From the NCBI GenBank assembly GCA_016748015.1, contig JAAOMT010000518.1:59478-123477 (forward strand): a stretch of DNA of 64,000 bases, in the 5' to 3' direction. Made by a program: the position numbers and the translations under genes. Source of the stretch: Geosiphon pyriformis (lineage: Eukaryota; Glomeromycota; Glomeromycetes; Archaeosporales; Geosiphonaceae). A model generated the notes under the pieces. That model did not search any database. It was given only the letters and a program-made list of their open reading frames with translations, and was not told where the DNA came from. Shown piece by piece: positions 1-11,400 of the stretch. How positions within the stretch are numbered: position 1 is the first letter of the stretch; every line of letters begins with the position of its first letter.

Positions 1-1335
1 AAGAGCGGGAGGAGGTAGCCACATTTGTCAATTATCTTTTCTATATCCATCTAGTCTATATAGAAAAATTGTTCACCCGTTGCCAATTTTGATAAAATCT
101 TGTTATTTACTGCTTATTGTTTAAGCCTATTGAAATTTAATTCAGAAATTTGAAATGATCGATATAAAATATTTAAGAAACCTAATGTATAATAAACTAT
201 TGTAATTAATATATGTATTTTTAAATGATAATAGTTCGGTAATAACTTTAAGAATTGCTAATATTGGCTTAAGTCCAAGCAATAATAAGTTTATTTTTAA
301 ACCACTGGTTAAATATCCTTGAGACCTTTTTTACGCAAGTTCGGATTTAAATATTAAAATTTAGGCAATATTGAGCATACTTAATATACTTTTTCACTGT
401 GTAAAACGAAAACCCTCTGCCCTTGCTATCGAAGTGTATTAATTTGATCAACTACGAATGAAAACTTTAGCGTTTTCGGAAAAAAACGATGAGTAAAAGT
501 ACTTGCTAAAAATCATGTTCAGTCTGGTCATTCAATACATTCTTATCGTAAATATGTGAAAATCTTGATTTATTCCTTGGGAGTTATCGATGCTCAAGTG
601 ACTTTGATATATCTTAGGATATTATTGTCAAAACCGATCACACGCAATAATTCTCGAGTCAAATAGACGAGAGTTTTATTGTTATATAAAATCTAATATC
701 TTAAAATTAAGTTTCGTTTCAATTACTTATGGATTTTTATTTATTTATGCAAAAGTGATTTTTTTAATGCTCAAATTATTTTTGGTACCTTCTAAATTTG
801 ATGAAAGAAATATATTCAAAATTTCGGGGGGTGTAATAATTCTGAGATTAATATTATAAACTCGTGATATATTAGTTTTTATTTATCATTTAGTATTTAA
901 TATTTTAAAATTTGATCATTAGTTCATTTTAGTTTAACGCATTTATTTTATTAATTTTTTAGTAGAAATTAATAAAACAAACTTATTATATATAACAATT
1001 ATTATTTTAAAATTGCTTTGTGGTTTTCATTATTTAATCACTTTTGGTTGCAAAAGATGGTTTCATTCAAAATTGTCTAAAGTAGCTTGTAAATTCGTTT
1101 CAATGATAGAGATATAAAAGAATATTAAAGCGAGAGCATTTATAAGTTTTTCAAATGAGCTTTGTATTAGAAAACAGGCAAAATTCATGTTTCAAATATC
1201 TCATGCAACCTTGGCACTAAGTTTTGCGTCAAAATTATTCAATATTCAGTTTTGGATTATTTTTCAGAAACGGTAATTTATAGATTAAATATCGATTTAC
1301 AAATGATTCTGAATTTTTCATTACATTTACATATT
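1..1335. other. No recognisable gene
   Basis: Moderately AT-rich sequence, less extreme than the rest of the window. I found no long reading frame, domain motif, RNA gene or repeat here. It could be 3' flank of the lipase remnant that follows on the minus strand, or contain short exons I cannot recognise. Confidence 0.5.
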
Positions 1336-2075
1336 ACAAACAGTCAGGAAATGACCAAAATAAGGACCCAAAGGAAACATCATAGCTGTGTCATATCTCC
1401 ATGAGCATCTGCATTACAACTCATCAAATTAGAATTTTTTTTTAATATACAATTCAACTTCTCGGACAAAAATGATTTTCAAATCCTACCGGTGATTCTA
1501 GCCTATATACTTCTGTCGTCAAAGGTTCTGGACATTCATATAAATTTGGCCGTGGTTCACTTCGACGACCTGGACAATCACATGGCGCTCTATCGCCCGG
1601 GCATGATGTAAAAACTCATTGCCGAAATGCAATTTTGGATATTTTGGAACAAAGTCATTGTAGTTTGTCATGCGAAATATTTTTCCTGGGAGTTTTGTGT
1701 TGACATAGTGAGAAAACATCAAATTTCCAATCCGTGGTTGCCCGTATGTATAAACCTCGATATCTAGCCTCCATTGTTTGACCCATCTAAATCGAAATTG
1801 AAAATATAATCCAGCAAAAATTGCATATACTTTATAAAAATTCTAATGAGTTTTTTCAGAAAACTCGAACGTTTCATCATGCAAAATGTTAATGTCAATT
1901 CCATTACCCCCACCAAAACTCCATGCCTAGTAAATACAAGCCTCTTATATTTTCAATGTTTGAGAACCTCATCAACCCTTTTTTCCAATTCCGAACGTCC
2001 AGCAGAGAACTCTCGGTAAAATTCTTCATCAACCATTGAACCTTTAATCTTTTCGTCGTGTGGAATTTGTGATCT
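1336..2075 (-). pseudogene. Class 3 lipase (alpha/beta hydrolase) remnant
   Basis: Reading the minus strand, the pieces match the fungal class 3 (Rhizomucor-type) triacylglycerol lipase fold in the right order. First comes a helix of the type KVDEEFYREFSAG (seen as MVDEEFYREFSAGRSELEK near 2040-1960). Next is YKRLVFT followed by the nucleophile-elbow region (about 1935-1900), then VYTYGQPRIGN (about 1760-1730), then FRMTNYNDFVPKYP with the catalytic-Asp region (about 1690-1650). A Cys-rich tail CDCPGRRSEPRPNLYECP follows (about 1590-1530), and perhaps GPYFGHF (about 1350). A short intron of about 45 nt (GTATATG...TTTAG) near 1845-1790 joins the frames cleanly. It is broken: the GHSLGG elbow reads RHGVLVG because of a local frame change (SFGG is in another frame), a TGA lies just before it, and another frameshift separates the HH of FLHH from the tail. 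No signal peptide or first exon could be identified. The family assignment is firm; inactivity is inferred. Confidence 0.72.
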
Positions 2076-3529
2076 TTCATTTTAAGCAAACTAAATTGTT
2101 AAAAATCTTCCTTTAAAGGAAACTTGAAATTCTTTTTCTAGCCTAAATTTTTCGATTTTCACTGATATTCAAAAATTGTTTCAGTTTTAAAGGAGATTTT
2201 CCTCAATTTAAGTTTGATTAGGATGATTTAGAAACTTACCATATATGTTTGGGATTAATTTGTAATTTTCTTCCAAGCAAGAAACTCTTTGTGAAACATA
2301 AACATATAATTCAAATTTTGTATTACGAGGATCAGTTTTGGATAACCGTATTTTGTCATCAAGAGATCATGAATGAACAATATTTGTTGGTGATGATGAG
2401 GAATATCATTGCAAATCATTGCTCATTGTCTTAAATTTAAAAATTCCTAAAAAAGGAATAAACTTTAAAAGTTCTGGGGATGGTCTGATCAACATTCAGA
2501 CCCATTTTGAAATAAGAAAATTTTCTTTCTAATCGCTCTTCAAATGTTCTGTGCTCCCACCTTTAGCATAGCAATCTATGTTTTAAATTATTCGATTTTT
2601 ACTCTTATCTTAGTTGTAAAGAAAATTAAAGATTAGTAATGACATCTTTTGTCGTAGCACATTTCTATCCGGTCTTTCGTTTTGGAACTAGAGTAATTTA
2701 TTAAATTTACATAACTTTTTTGATGTCTTTGTCATGTTGTAAATAAAATAAAGGTAAGTTTTGTATTATATTTGTATTAATTCAAATTATTAATTTTCCT
2801 TTTATTTGTTGTTGTTTTTTTTTCCCATAACGATTAATTTCGTGCTCTATCTTACAATCATTAGCGATAGCAAATGGTGAAATTTGTATTTTACTTCCCA
2901 TTTTAAAATTTGCGCCACATTCCAAAACGGTCTAAATCCCAACTTGCTCCAGAACATATATTCCCAACCGGGCAAATGAAAATTTGATCCTATCGAAATT
3001 TACAAGATCGAGATAAATAGTTAAAAAACTATAAATTTATTGCAATTTTGCACTACCCTCCAAAAAGTAACCTTTAATTCGAAATTAAACATAAAAATTC
3101 AGTAATTTTCCGATTTACTATCTTTTTAACCAAATAAAGTTTCATATAAAATAATCTAATTGCAACACAAACTAAATAATTTGGGATTAGAAAAAGAGCA
3201 AAGTCTTAAGAAATACAGATAAAACATAATAACAAAATATTATTAAACTCATTGCTTAATTCTAAAAGAAATTAGAACTTATTAAAAAAAATATATATAT
3301 ATTCTAATTCCTTTTAGTGAAAATGTACTATAATATCTAAAAAATACTTTGTCTTACACAACAACTTTTCACACTTCCTGTTTTCTTAACAAACATGGTC
3401 TTGGTTCTTTTACCCGTTTTTTTGAATCCAATTCCACAGTAAGTAGGGAATTCGCAAAAAAAAAACTTGTGCCATTTGCTTCCTAAATTTTAGACCGTGC
3501 AAAAGGATTAAAAATTTCTAAACTTTTAA
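2076..3529. other. No recognisable gene
   Basis: AT-rich sequence. A possible 5' splice site (ATATGGTAAGT, minus strand near 2240) suggests an upstream lipase exon, but the adjoining translation is not recognisable as lipase. No other gene, RNA or repeat was recognised. Confidence 0.4.
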
Positions 3530-3753
3530 ATGGTTTCAATTAATAGCATTGAAGAAAGAGAAGTTAACAATATTCCTCAAGATTTGGATGGTTCTCAAAC
3601 TGGTAATAATTTGTCTGCAAAAATTTCTCACTTCTACCTCAACCTCAATCTTCAACTTGAAACAATGGAGATTCCATTATAAAAATTAATAGTTCACCTT
3701 CAAATTCTAATAGCATTACACGTGTAAATGATTATAGTTCAAATTTACGCTAA
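3530..3753 (+). pseudogene. N-terminal fragment of an unknown protein
   Basis: An ATG at 3530 opens a 50-codon frame (to 3682) beginning MVSINSIEEREVNNIPQDLD. Just downstream, a second frame continues with a Ser/Asn-rich stretch (INSSPSNSNSITRVNDYSS) to a stop near 3753. The composition, with normal use of all codon positions, stands out from the AT-rich desert that follows. Ser/Asn-rich linkers like this occur at the N-termini of fungal transposases and many other proteins, so no function is assigned. It may or may not belong with the decayed reading frame from 5432. Confidence 0.35.
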
Positions 3754-4300
3754 AAAAACGGTATTTAAAATCATTTAAATAAACTTATATGTATATATAT
3801 ATATCTTTTATCACAATCAAAAACATTTATACAAAAAGTAATCTATAAACAAAAAATTTTTGTAAAAAGTTTAAGGGTATTATATTTTATAATAATAAAA
3901 TTGTGTTTAAGATATATATAATGTACAAAATAAAAAGCAAAATATTTAAGCTATAGTATAGTAGAATTGCTTAATTGAAAAAATCTGTTATACTTTTGAT
4001 ATTTTGATACAAACTTAAAATTAAGTACAAATTATAAAAATAATTATAAACTTTACATAATATATTATTATTATTATTATTGAAAATAAGATATATATAA
4101 TACAACTTATAATATACATTAAATATAACATAATAAAATTATTTAATATATTATGTTAGTAATAAAAATATGTATAATATTATAAATTTTTTTAAAAGTA
4201 TAATGTTTGATTGTTAATACATAGTATCAAGATCTGTAATTTTCAAATTTAAAAATATGCAAATTAATGTTAATATATTAAATAACAAAAAATATATGTG
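3754..4300. other. AT-rich non-coding sequence
   Basis: Almost pure A/T with short ATATAT runs. No gene, RNA or repeat boundary seen. The last 40 bases resemble 6171-6205 imperfectly, just upstream of the exact duplication. Confidence 0.5.
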
Positions 4301-6134
4301 ATTTTAACCAAGTAATTTGTTTTTAAAAATTAGTATGAAAAATTACTATTCAAATTTTTAAGTGTTTTAACAAAATAATTAAATTGAGTTGAGTATTTTT
4401 AATAATAAGTTAAAAGTAATATATAAATTCTTACAGCCAAGCTTAAAATAAAATATAAACAAAAAAGTTTGATTATTAAAAATATATTTTATATATGTTA
4501 ATTCAATCAAGCATATTAACAAAATTAGCTTGAAAATTTTAAATAAATATAATTTTTTTCTAAAAAAATCAGTTTATACAGTGTCTTAAATATTAAATAT
4601 GATTAATTAAGAATTTGGAATTTAGTTTTTTTGTAATGTTGTTTTATTTGGCTCAAATAGTTGGTTATATTTAAAAAAAAGCATAATTTGCATCATTTTA
4701 AAATGTTTATATGTTGTAAAAAAATAAATAAATAACATTCAATAAAGCATTTCCAAAAAAAACCAATAACAAAAAAATTTAATTAAATATAATAAATATT
4801 TCATTAAACAATATTTGTTTAAGATTAATAATGATATATAATAAAAATTGTTCAATACAATAATTATTAAAAATAACAATTATATTATATTACACAGGAC
4901 ATATTACAAAGGTTAAACTCTTAGCACTAACTATTATTAATGTAATTTAAAAATAGTGACTTTGTTACTTAAATCATAAATTTATACTGATAGATAAAAA
5001 TCTGAAATATCATTAATACAAACTAAACAGATATTAATATAATATCTTCTCAAATCATAACAAAATACACAAAACAATATAACCAATATTAAAGCTATCA
5101 AATATTAATTAGAACTAGCTATAATTTAGTATTGAAGATATGTAAAAAAACTAAAAATATTTAGGAAGAGTGAAATAGCAAGTAGATTAATTGAATTACA
5201 AAATAAGCTAATTGACAAAATATGAAAACACAATATAAATAGAAGAGAATCAAGAGCTAAAAAGATTAAAAAAAAGCTGAAAATAAGCAAAAATATATGG
5301 AAATTTCAGATACAAAAACTACAAAATACATTAATAAAACTAAACAGCTAAAATAGAATTTATTCTGCAAGTAATAAACTTGAGTCTTGGATATTCTAAT
5401 TTAATTCTATTATAAGATATTTAATACATTCTACAAATTGGTTAAAAATTCTAAAGTAGTTTCTAAGGATCTTAATCTTGTACTTGAATTAAGTTCTGTA
5501 ATGACCAATATATTTTGGGATAATAATCAAAGAGCAGTAACTTTTTGCTATTAGTTTATAGTATTTTGCAAAGAGAAATTTCAAATTAAACAAGAAAAAA
5601 TTAACAAAAAAGTAACAGATAACAGCATTTGTTCAATAATCAAGAAAGAAAATATTCTTTTAGCAAATTTAAAAATTAAAGCAAAATTTGACATAAACAG
5701 TAATTTTTATATTGAAAACTGTACATATTATAAAAAATTTGTAATAATAGCTCATAATAGCAAAACAAATTTTTTCAAAAAGATTTATTTGCCTGTATTC
5801 CTTATTAATCTAGACAATTTATTTGTATATATCTATTATTATTAATTCTAAGTATTCTTTAACTTTAAATAAAACTTAATAGAGAATTCAATATATTAAT
5901 TTTTGATGTTTTTTATTATGTTTAATTATTTTATACATATCTTTACTTTGGATAAAACTATGTATGATTATTATATAGTAAATACTACAAAAATATTTAT
6001 GGTTCTAAAAAAATTTTTGACTTTACTGAAAGAGTACTATAATAATATTTATAGTCAAACTACAATATTTGATAATTTTTGTTTCCTATGAATTAGCACA
6101 GTAAATATTAATGACATTAAAACTTTTTTAACAT
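4301..6134 (+). repeat. Exact direct repeat, copy 1 (1,834 bp)
   Basis: Every position compared by eye is identical to 6206-8039 at a constant offset of 1,905. The identity stops exactly at 6134, where a Tn5 mosaic-end sequence begins. Such perfect identity in strongly decayed DNA is not expected of an old duplication. Confidence 0.9.
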
Positions 6135-6153
6135 CTGTCTCTTATACACATCT
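6135..6153. other. Tn5/Nextera mosaic-end sequence (probable artefact)
   Basis: The 19 bases CTGTCTCTTATACACATCT are exactly the reverse complement of the hyperactive Tn5 mosaic end used as the Nextera adapter. It lies precisely at the end of repeat copy 1 and is followed by about 50 bases of noisy sequence before copy 2 becomes identical. It is almost certainly library-derived rather than fungal. Confidence 0.93.
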
Positions 6154-6205
6154 TTTTATGATTATTTTGTAAATTTTAATATATTAAATAACAAAAATAT
6201 GTGTA

Positions 6206-8039
6206 ATTTTAACCAAGTAATTTGTTTTTAAAAATTAGTATGAAAAATTACTATTCAAATTTTTAAGTGTTTTAACAAAATAATTAAATTGAGTTGAGTA
6301 TTTTTAATAATAAGTTAAAAGTAATATATAAATTCTTACAGCCAAGCTTAAAATAAAATATAAACAAAAAAGTTTGATTATTAAAAATATATTTTATATA
6401 TGTTAATTCAATCAAGCATATTAACAAAATTAGCTTGAAAATTTTAAATAAATATAATTTTTTTCTAAAAAAATCAGTTTATACAGTGTCTTAAATATTA
6501 AATATGATTAATTAAGAATTTGGAATTTAGTTTTTTTGTAATGTTGTTTTATTTGGCTCAAATAGTTGGTTATATTTAAAAAAAAGCATAATTTGCATCA
6601 TTTTAAAATGTTTATATGTTGTAAAAAAATAAATAAATAACATTCAATAAAGCATTTCCAAAAAAAACCAATAACAAAAAAATTTAATTAAATATAATAA
6701 ATATTTCATTAAACAATATTTGTTTAAGATTAATAATGATATATAATAAAAATTGTTCAATACAATAATTATTAAAAATAACAATTATATTATATTACAC
6801 AGGACATATTACAAAGGTTAAACTCTTAGCACTAACTATTATTAATGTAATTTAAAAATAGTGACTTTGTTACTTAAATCATAAATTTATACTGATAGAT
6901 AAAAATCTGAAATATCATTAATACAAACTAAACAGATATTAATATAATATCTTCTCAAATCATAACAAAATACACAAAACAATATAACCAATATTAAAGC
7001 TATCAAATATTAATTAGAACTAGCTATAATTTAGTATTGAAGATATGTAAAAAAACTAAAAATATTTAGGAAGAGTGAAATAGCAAGTAGATTAATTGAA
7101 TTACAAAATAAGCTAATTGACAAAATATGAAAACACAATATAAATAGAAGAGAATCAAGAGCTAAAAAGATTAAAAAAAAGCTGAAAATAAGCAAAAATA
7201 TATGGAAATTTCAGATACAAAAACTACAAAATACATTAATAAAACTAAACAGCTAAAATAGAATTTATTCTGCAAGTAATAAACTTGAGTCTTGGATATT
7301 CTAATTTAATTCTATTATAAGATATTTAATACATTCTACAAATTGGTTAAAAATTCTAAAGTAGTTTCTAAGGATCTTAATCTTGTACTTGAATTAAGTT
7401 CTGTAATGACCAATATATTTTGGGATAATAATCAAAGAGCAGTAACTTTTTGCTATTAGTTTATAGTATTTTGCAAAGAGAAATTTCAAATTAAACAAGA
7501 AAAAATTAACAAAAAAGTAACAGATAACAGCATTTGTTCAATAATCAAGAAAGAAAATATTCTTTTAGCAAATTTAAAAATTAAAGCAAAATTTGACATA
7601 AACAGTAATTTTTATATTGAAAACTGTACATATTATAAAAAATTTGTAATAATAGCTCATAATAGCAAAACAAATTTTTTCAAAAAGATTTATTTGCCTG
7701 TATTCCTTATTAATCTAGACAATTTATTTGTATATATCTATTATTATTAATTCTAAGTATTCTTTAACTTTAAATAAAACTTAATAGAGAATTCAATATA
7801 TTAATTTTTGATGTTTTTTATTATGTTTAATTATTTTATACATATCTTTACTTTGGATAAAACTATGTATGATTATTATATAGTAAATACTACAAAAATA
7901 TTTATGGTTCTAAAAAAATTTTTGACTTTACTGAAAGAGTACTATAATAATATTTATAGTCAAACTACAATATTTGATAATTTTTGTTTCCTATGAATTA
8001 GCACAGTAAATATTAATGACATTAAAACTTTTTTAACAT
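6206..8039 (+). repeat. Exact direct repeat, copy 2 (1,834 bp)
   Basis: Identical to 4301-6134 wherever compared. It continues into unique sequence at 8040 with an unbroken reading frame, so this end looks genuine. The upstream 35 bases (6171-6205) align to 4262-4300 with small indels, as expected of a low-quality read end. Confidence 0.9.
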
Positions 8040-8480
8040 ATCAAACAAGATTTTTAGGCACTTATTATTTATAAATTGCAAAAATACAAATAAAAAATCA
8101 GCAAAAAAATGCTTTGGTTAAATTTATTTAAGAATATTCTGAAGATACACATAAAAAATGCTTTGAATTTAGTTTAGCTTCCAAATTATTAAAAATAAAT
8201 CAACTTAAAAAAAGATAAAAAATTATTGTTATAAAGTATTTGGAAAAATATAAAACACTGATTTCATCTCAATTCAAAAACAGTTCAAGTATTATTGAGG
8301 ATATTATGTGAAAATTCTACAAATCAAGTTTTGTATATAAAGATTTTTATGACATTAACATTATAATTTGGACAAACTGATATCAAATTTATCAACTTTG
8401 ATTGAGTAAAAAAGATAAAGAAAGCAAAATATTATGCATCTTTAAACTTAAAAATTAACTAGCATGAAAATATTTGAAAT

Positions 8481-11400
8481 AACATGTTTATTAAAAAAAA
8501 ATATGATATTTATTTAGTTAGTAATATTTACTGTAATAAAAAATCTGAACTTTTTATAAGACACCATCTTTTTAAATAACTAAATCAATTACAAAATAAA
8601 TATTTTTTATATTAAATTTACTCTTGAACGTATAAAATAGCTCAGAATATCAGTCATAAAATCTTGAGTTATATTATGTATAAATAAGTAGTTATTAATA
8701 TATTAATTATTTAATTAAATTTAAAATTAGAAAAATAATTAATTAAAAAATAATATTAATTATTTAAAAAAATAAAATGTAAAAATCTTAATAATTAAAA
8801 TAACAAATAATAATATCACATTTTTTAAGCATTAAATTTTATATAAGAAACATAAAACTAGTCTTAATTTTTAATAATTAACTTATTTATTATTATTATA
8901 TTATTTATAAAAAAATATTTTTTTTTGGTTTTTATGGCCATTTAAACAATATATAAAAAAAGTTGCAAAAATTAACTTGGTTACTATTTTGTTGTTAAAA
9001 ATCTTAAGATTTTTTGTTTCATTAATAATTAAAAACTAATTTGTGTCTTTAATATTAAATAAAGTTTGTTATTATTAAATTAAAATTTGTTAATTTTTAA
9101 TAATATACTATTTTTTAAAATTTTAAAAAAAACCATTTATCTTTTTGAACTAATTTGCTTTAAATTATTTATCGATATTATAAAAAATATTGAAGTAAAA
9201 AATACTGTTTTTAAAACACTTTTAAAATCAAATTAGTCAATTTTTTTGGATTGTATAGCTTATAATTGAATTTTTTTATTGTTATTTTGAATTTAAGAAA
9301 ATTTTTATGCTGTTTTTAATAAAATTGATATCTAAAAAAAACTAAATTTGGTTAAAAATACAAAATATATAAATTTAATAAATAGACAAAATTAACAAAA
9401 ATTACCAAATTACCAAATTTACATATGTAATTTAAAAAATATTAAATATTAAGAATAGTTTTACAATATTAACATAATTTCAAACACAAAACAAATTATA
9501 TCAATAATTTATTTTAACATCTATAATATTTGTACAATATCAAAATTATGTAACAAATAATATGTAATATTAATAATAATATATTATATTGTTAATTAAC
9601 ATCTATAATAATAATAATTTATTATGTAAAATAAATAAATTCGTTAATATCAAAGCTTTTTTATGTAAAATTGTATTTATTTTAAAGTTTTATTTTAGAT
9701 AATTTGAAAGTTTTATCTTATTAATAAAAAATTAATAAAAAATTTCAAAATTTCTGAAATTAGTAATTGTTATAATAAAATAAAAAATATTTTATTATTT
9801 AATTAAAGTTTTTGTTATAAATACAGTTTAATATCAAAATATTATTAAAAATTATTAGTTTATAAAACTAATATAATTTTCAATAAAAAAATTCAAAGCA
9901 CTAAAACAACACATTATAATATTAGTTATTTTTAAATATCTAATAAAGCCTTATTATTGAATTTAAAAAAATAAAAATTAAATGTAAAAATATATGTAAT
10001 TTTTTATTAGCAAAAAATTAAATTTTTAATATTTGAGTTTCAACAATTTTAAACAAAATAAATTATTATTAAATATAATTTACAAGTACTTATAAAAATT
10101 GCTAATTATAATAGTTAAATAAACATAATTATTTTACAAAATTACAAAATATCATTATTTATCCAAAATCTAATAAAAATATAATTACAAAATATCAAGT
10201 AAAACCTTTTTAAAACCAAAAATTTCTTTTCAGTTGAATTATATTTCAAAAAAGTATAACCAAAATAATTGCAAATTAAATATTTAAGTAAAATAAGTTC
10301 GATTTAAGTTAACAAAGTCTTAATATTATTCAAAGCAAATATCTAATTACAGTATTTTTCGAGCTTTTTTTTTTGAATTAAAATAAAACAGTTGCATATT
10401 TAATTCTTATATAAATAATAAATTTCTTTTTAAAAAGCAATTATTTTTTAACTAACTCTAAAATTTTTTAGAAAATATAAGCATCTGTGTTTATAAATAA
10501 AATAATAAACAAAACTTAATATTTGGTTTTTTTCGTTAAAAAGTCTTGTTTATATTAATTTTAGTAATATATATAGTATTTTTTTAATTAAAACAAACTA
10601 TTTAAAAGCCACCAAATTAGTTTGGCTTAATTTAATAAACTCAACAACAATTTTTTGCCATAAACAATAAATTATAGTTTGATTAACACAACTTGACTAA
10701 ATTTAAAAAACCAATTATATAGCCATTTTTAAAGTATTAACTAAAATTTTTTAACAATTATCTCTCAATCTGTGTAAAAATTTATATGTTTAAGATTAGT
10801 ATTTGTAATTACATTATTTTTTCAGCCAATTTTTTTGTCTCAGCTAAGTTAAATTCAAATATAAATAATATTTTTATTTCATAAAATTTTGAAAAAAAAA
10901 CTATTTACTAAAAAAAATTTTTCAGCTATTTGCAATTTTTTTAAAAACTTTTTTTATTGTTAACAAATTAATATTCAAAGTAAAGAATTTTTTGACAGTA
11001 ATTTTAATTTTTTTTTTGGTAAAAAACATTAGCAACTTTAGGTAAAATTAATAAAAATATATATTTCAATTTCTATTTTTAGAATATTATTCTTTAAACC
11101 ATGTAAATTTTATTATTATTATCTAAATTAAAACTGGTTTTCTTAATATAATATTTTTTAATGTTTTTAACATTAGTTTTAATTTTTTATTTCTATTTTT
11201 ATTTTTTAAAACCAAAATTTTTTCCAAAAAAATCAACAAAGTCATTAGAAATCTTAACATTTTTATTATTTTTTTGATTTTTTGTATCAAAATACTATAA
11301 ATTTGAATGTTTTTGTAAAGTTTTAAAATTTTTTAACAAATTTTTTAATATTATATTTAATTAATTTTTAAATTATTGTGCATTATTATGTAAATTTTTA

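Larger units (their letters stand above)
5432..8480 (+). pseudogene. Ancient decayed ORF of unknown family
   Basis: A single frame (frame 2) runs from about 5432 to 6134 and, if the second repeat copy is removed, continues across the 8039/8040 boundary to about 8480, roughly 380 codons. It is interrupted only by stop codons. Examples of residues include VVSKDLNLVLELSSVMTNIF, NINDIKTFLTYQTRFLGTYY and ISSQFKNSSSIIEDIM. Several stops sit where Trp, Gln or Arg would be natural (WTN*YQIYQL*LSKK), consistent with TGG, CAA or CGA being converted to stops. I do not recognise the family; a multi-copy transposon-related protein is a guess. In copy 1 the frame is destroyed at 6135 by the adapter sequence, whereas at 8039 it passes through, which marks 8039/8040 as the native junction. 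Confidence 0.55.

Noticed and set aside
4301-8039. Recent biological tandem duplication
   Set aside because: The mosaic-end 19-mer at the junction, the abrupt end of identity beside it and the frame continuity only at 8039/8040 point to a library or assembly artefact.
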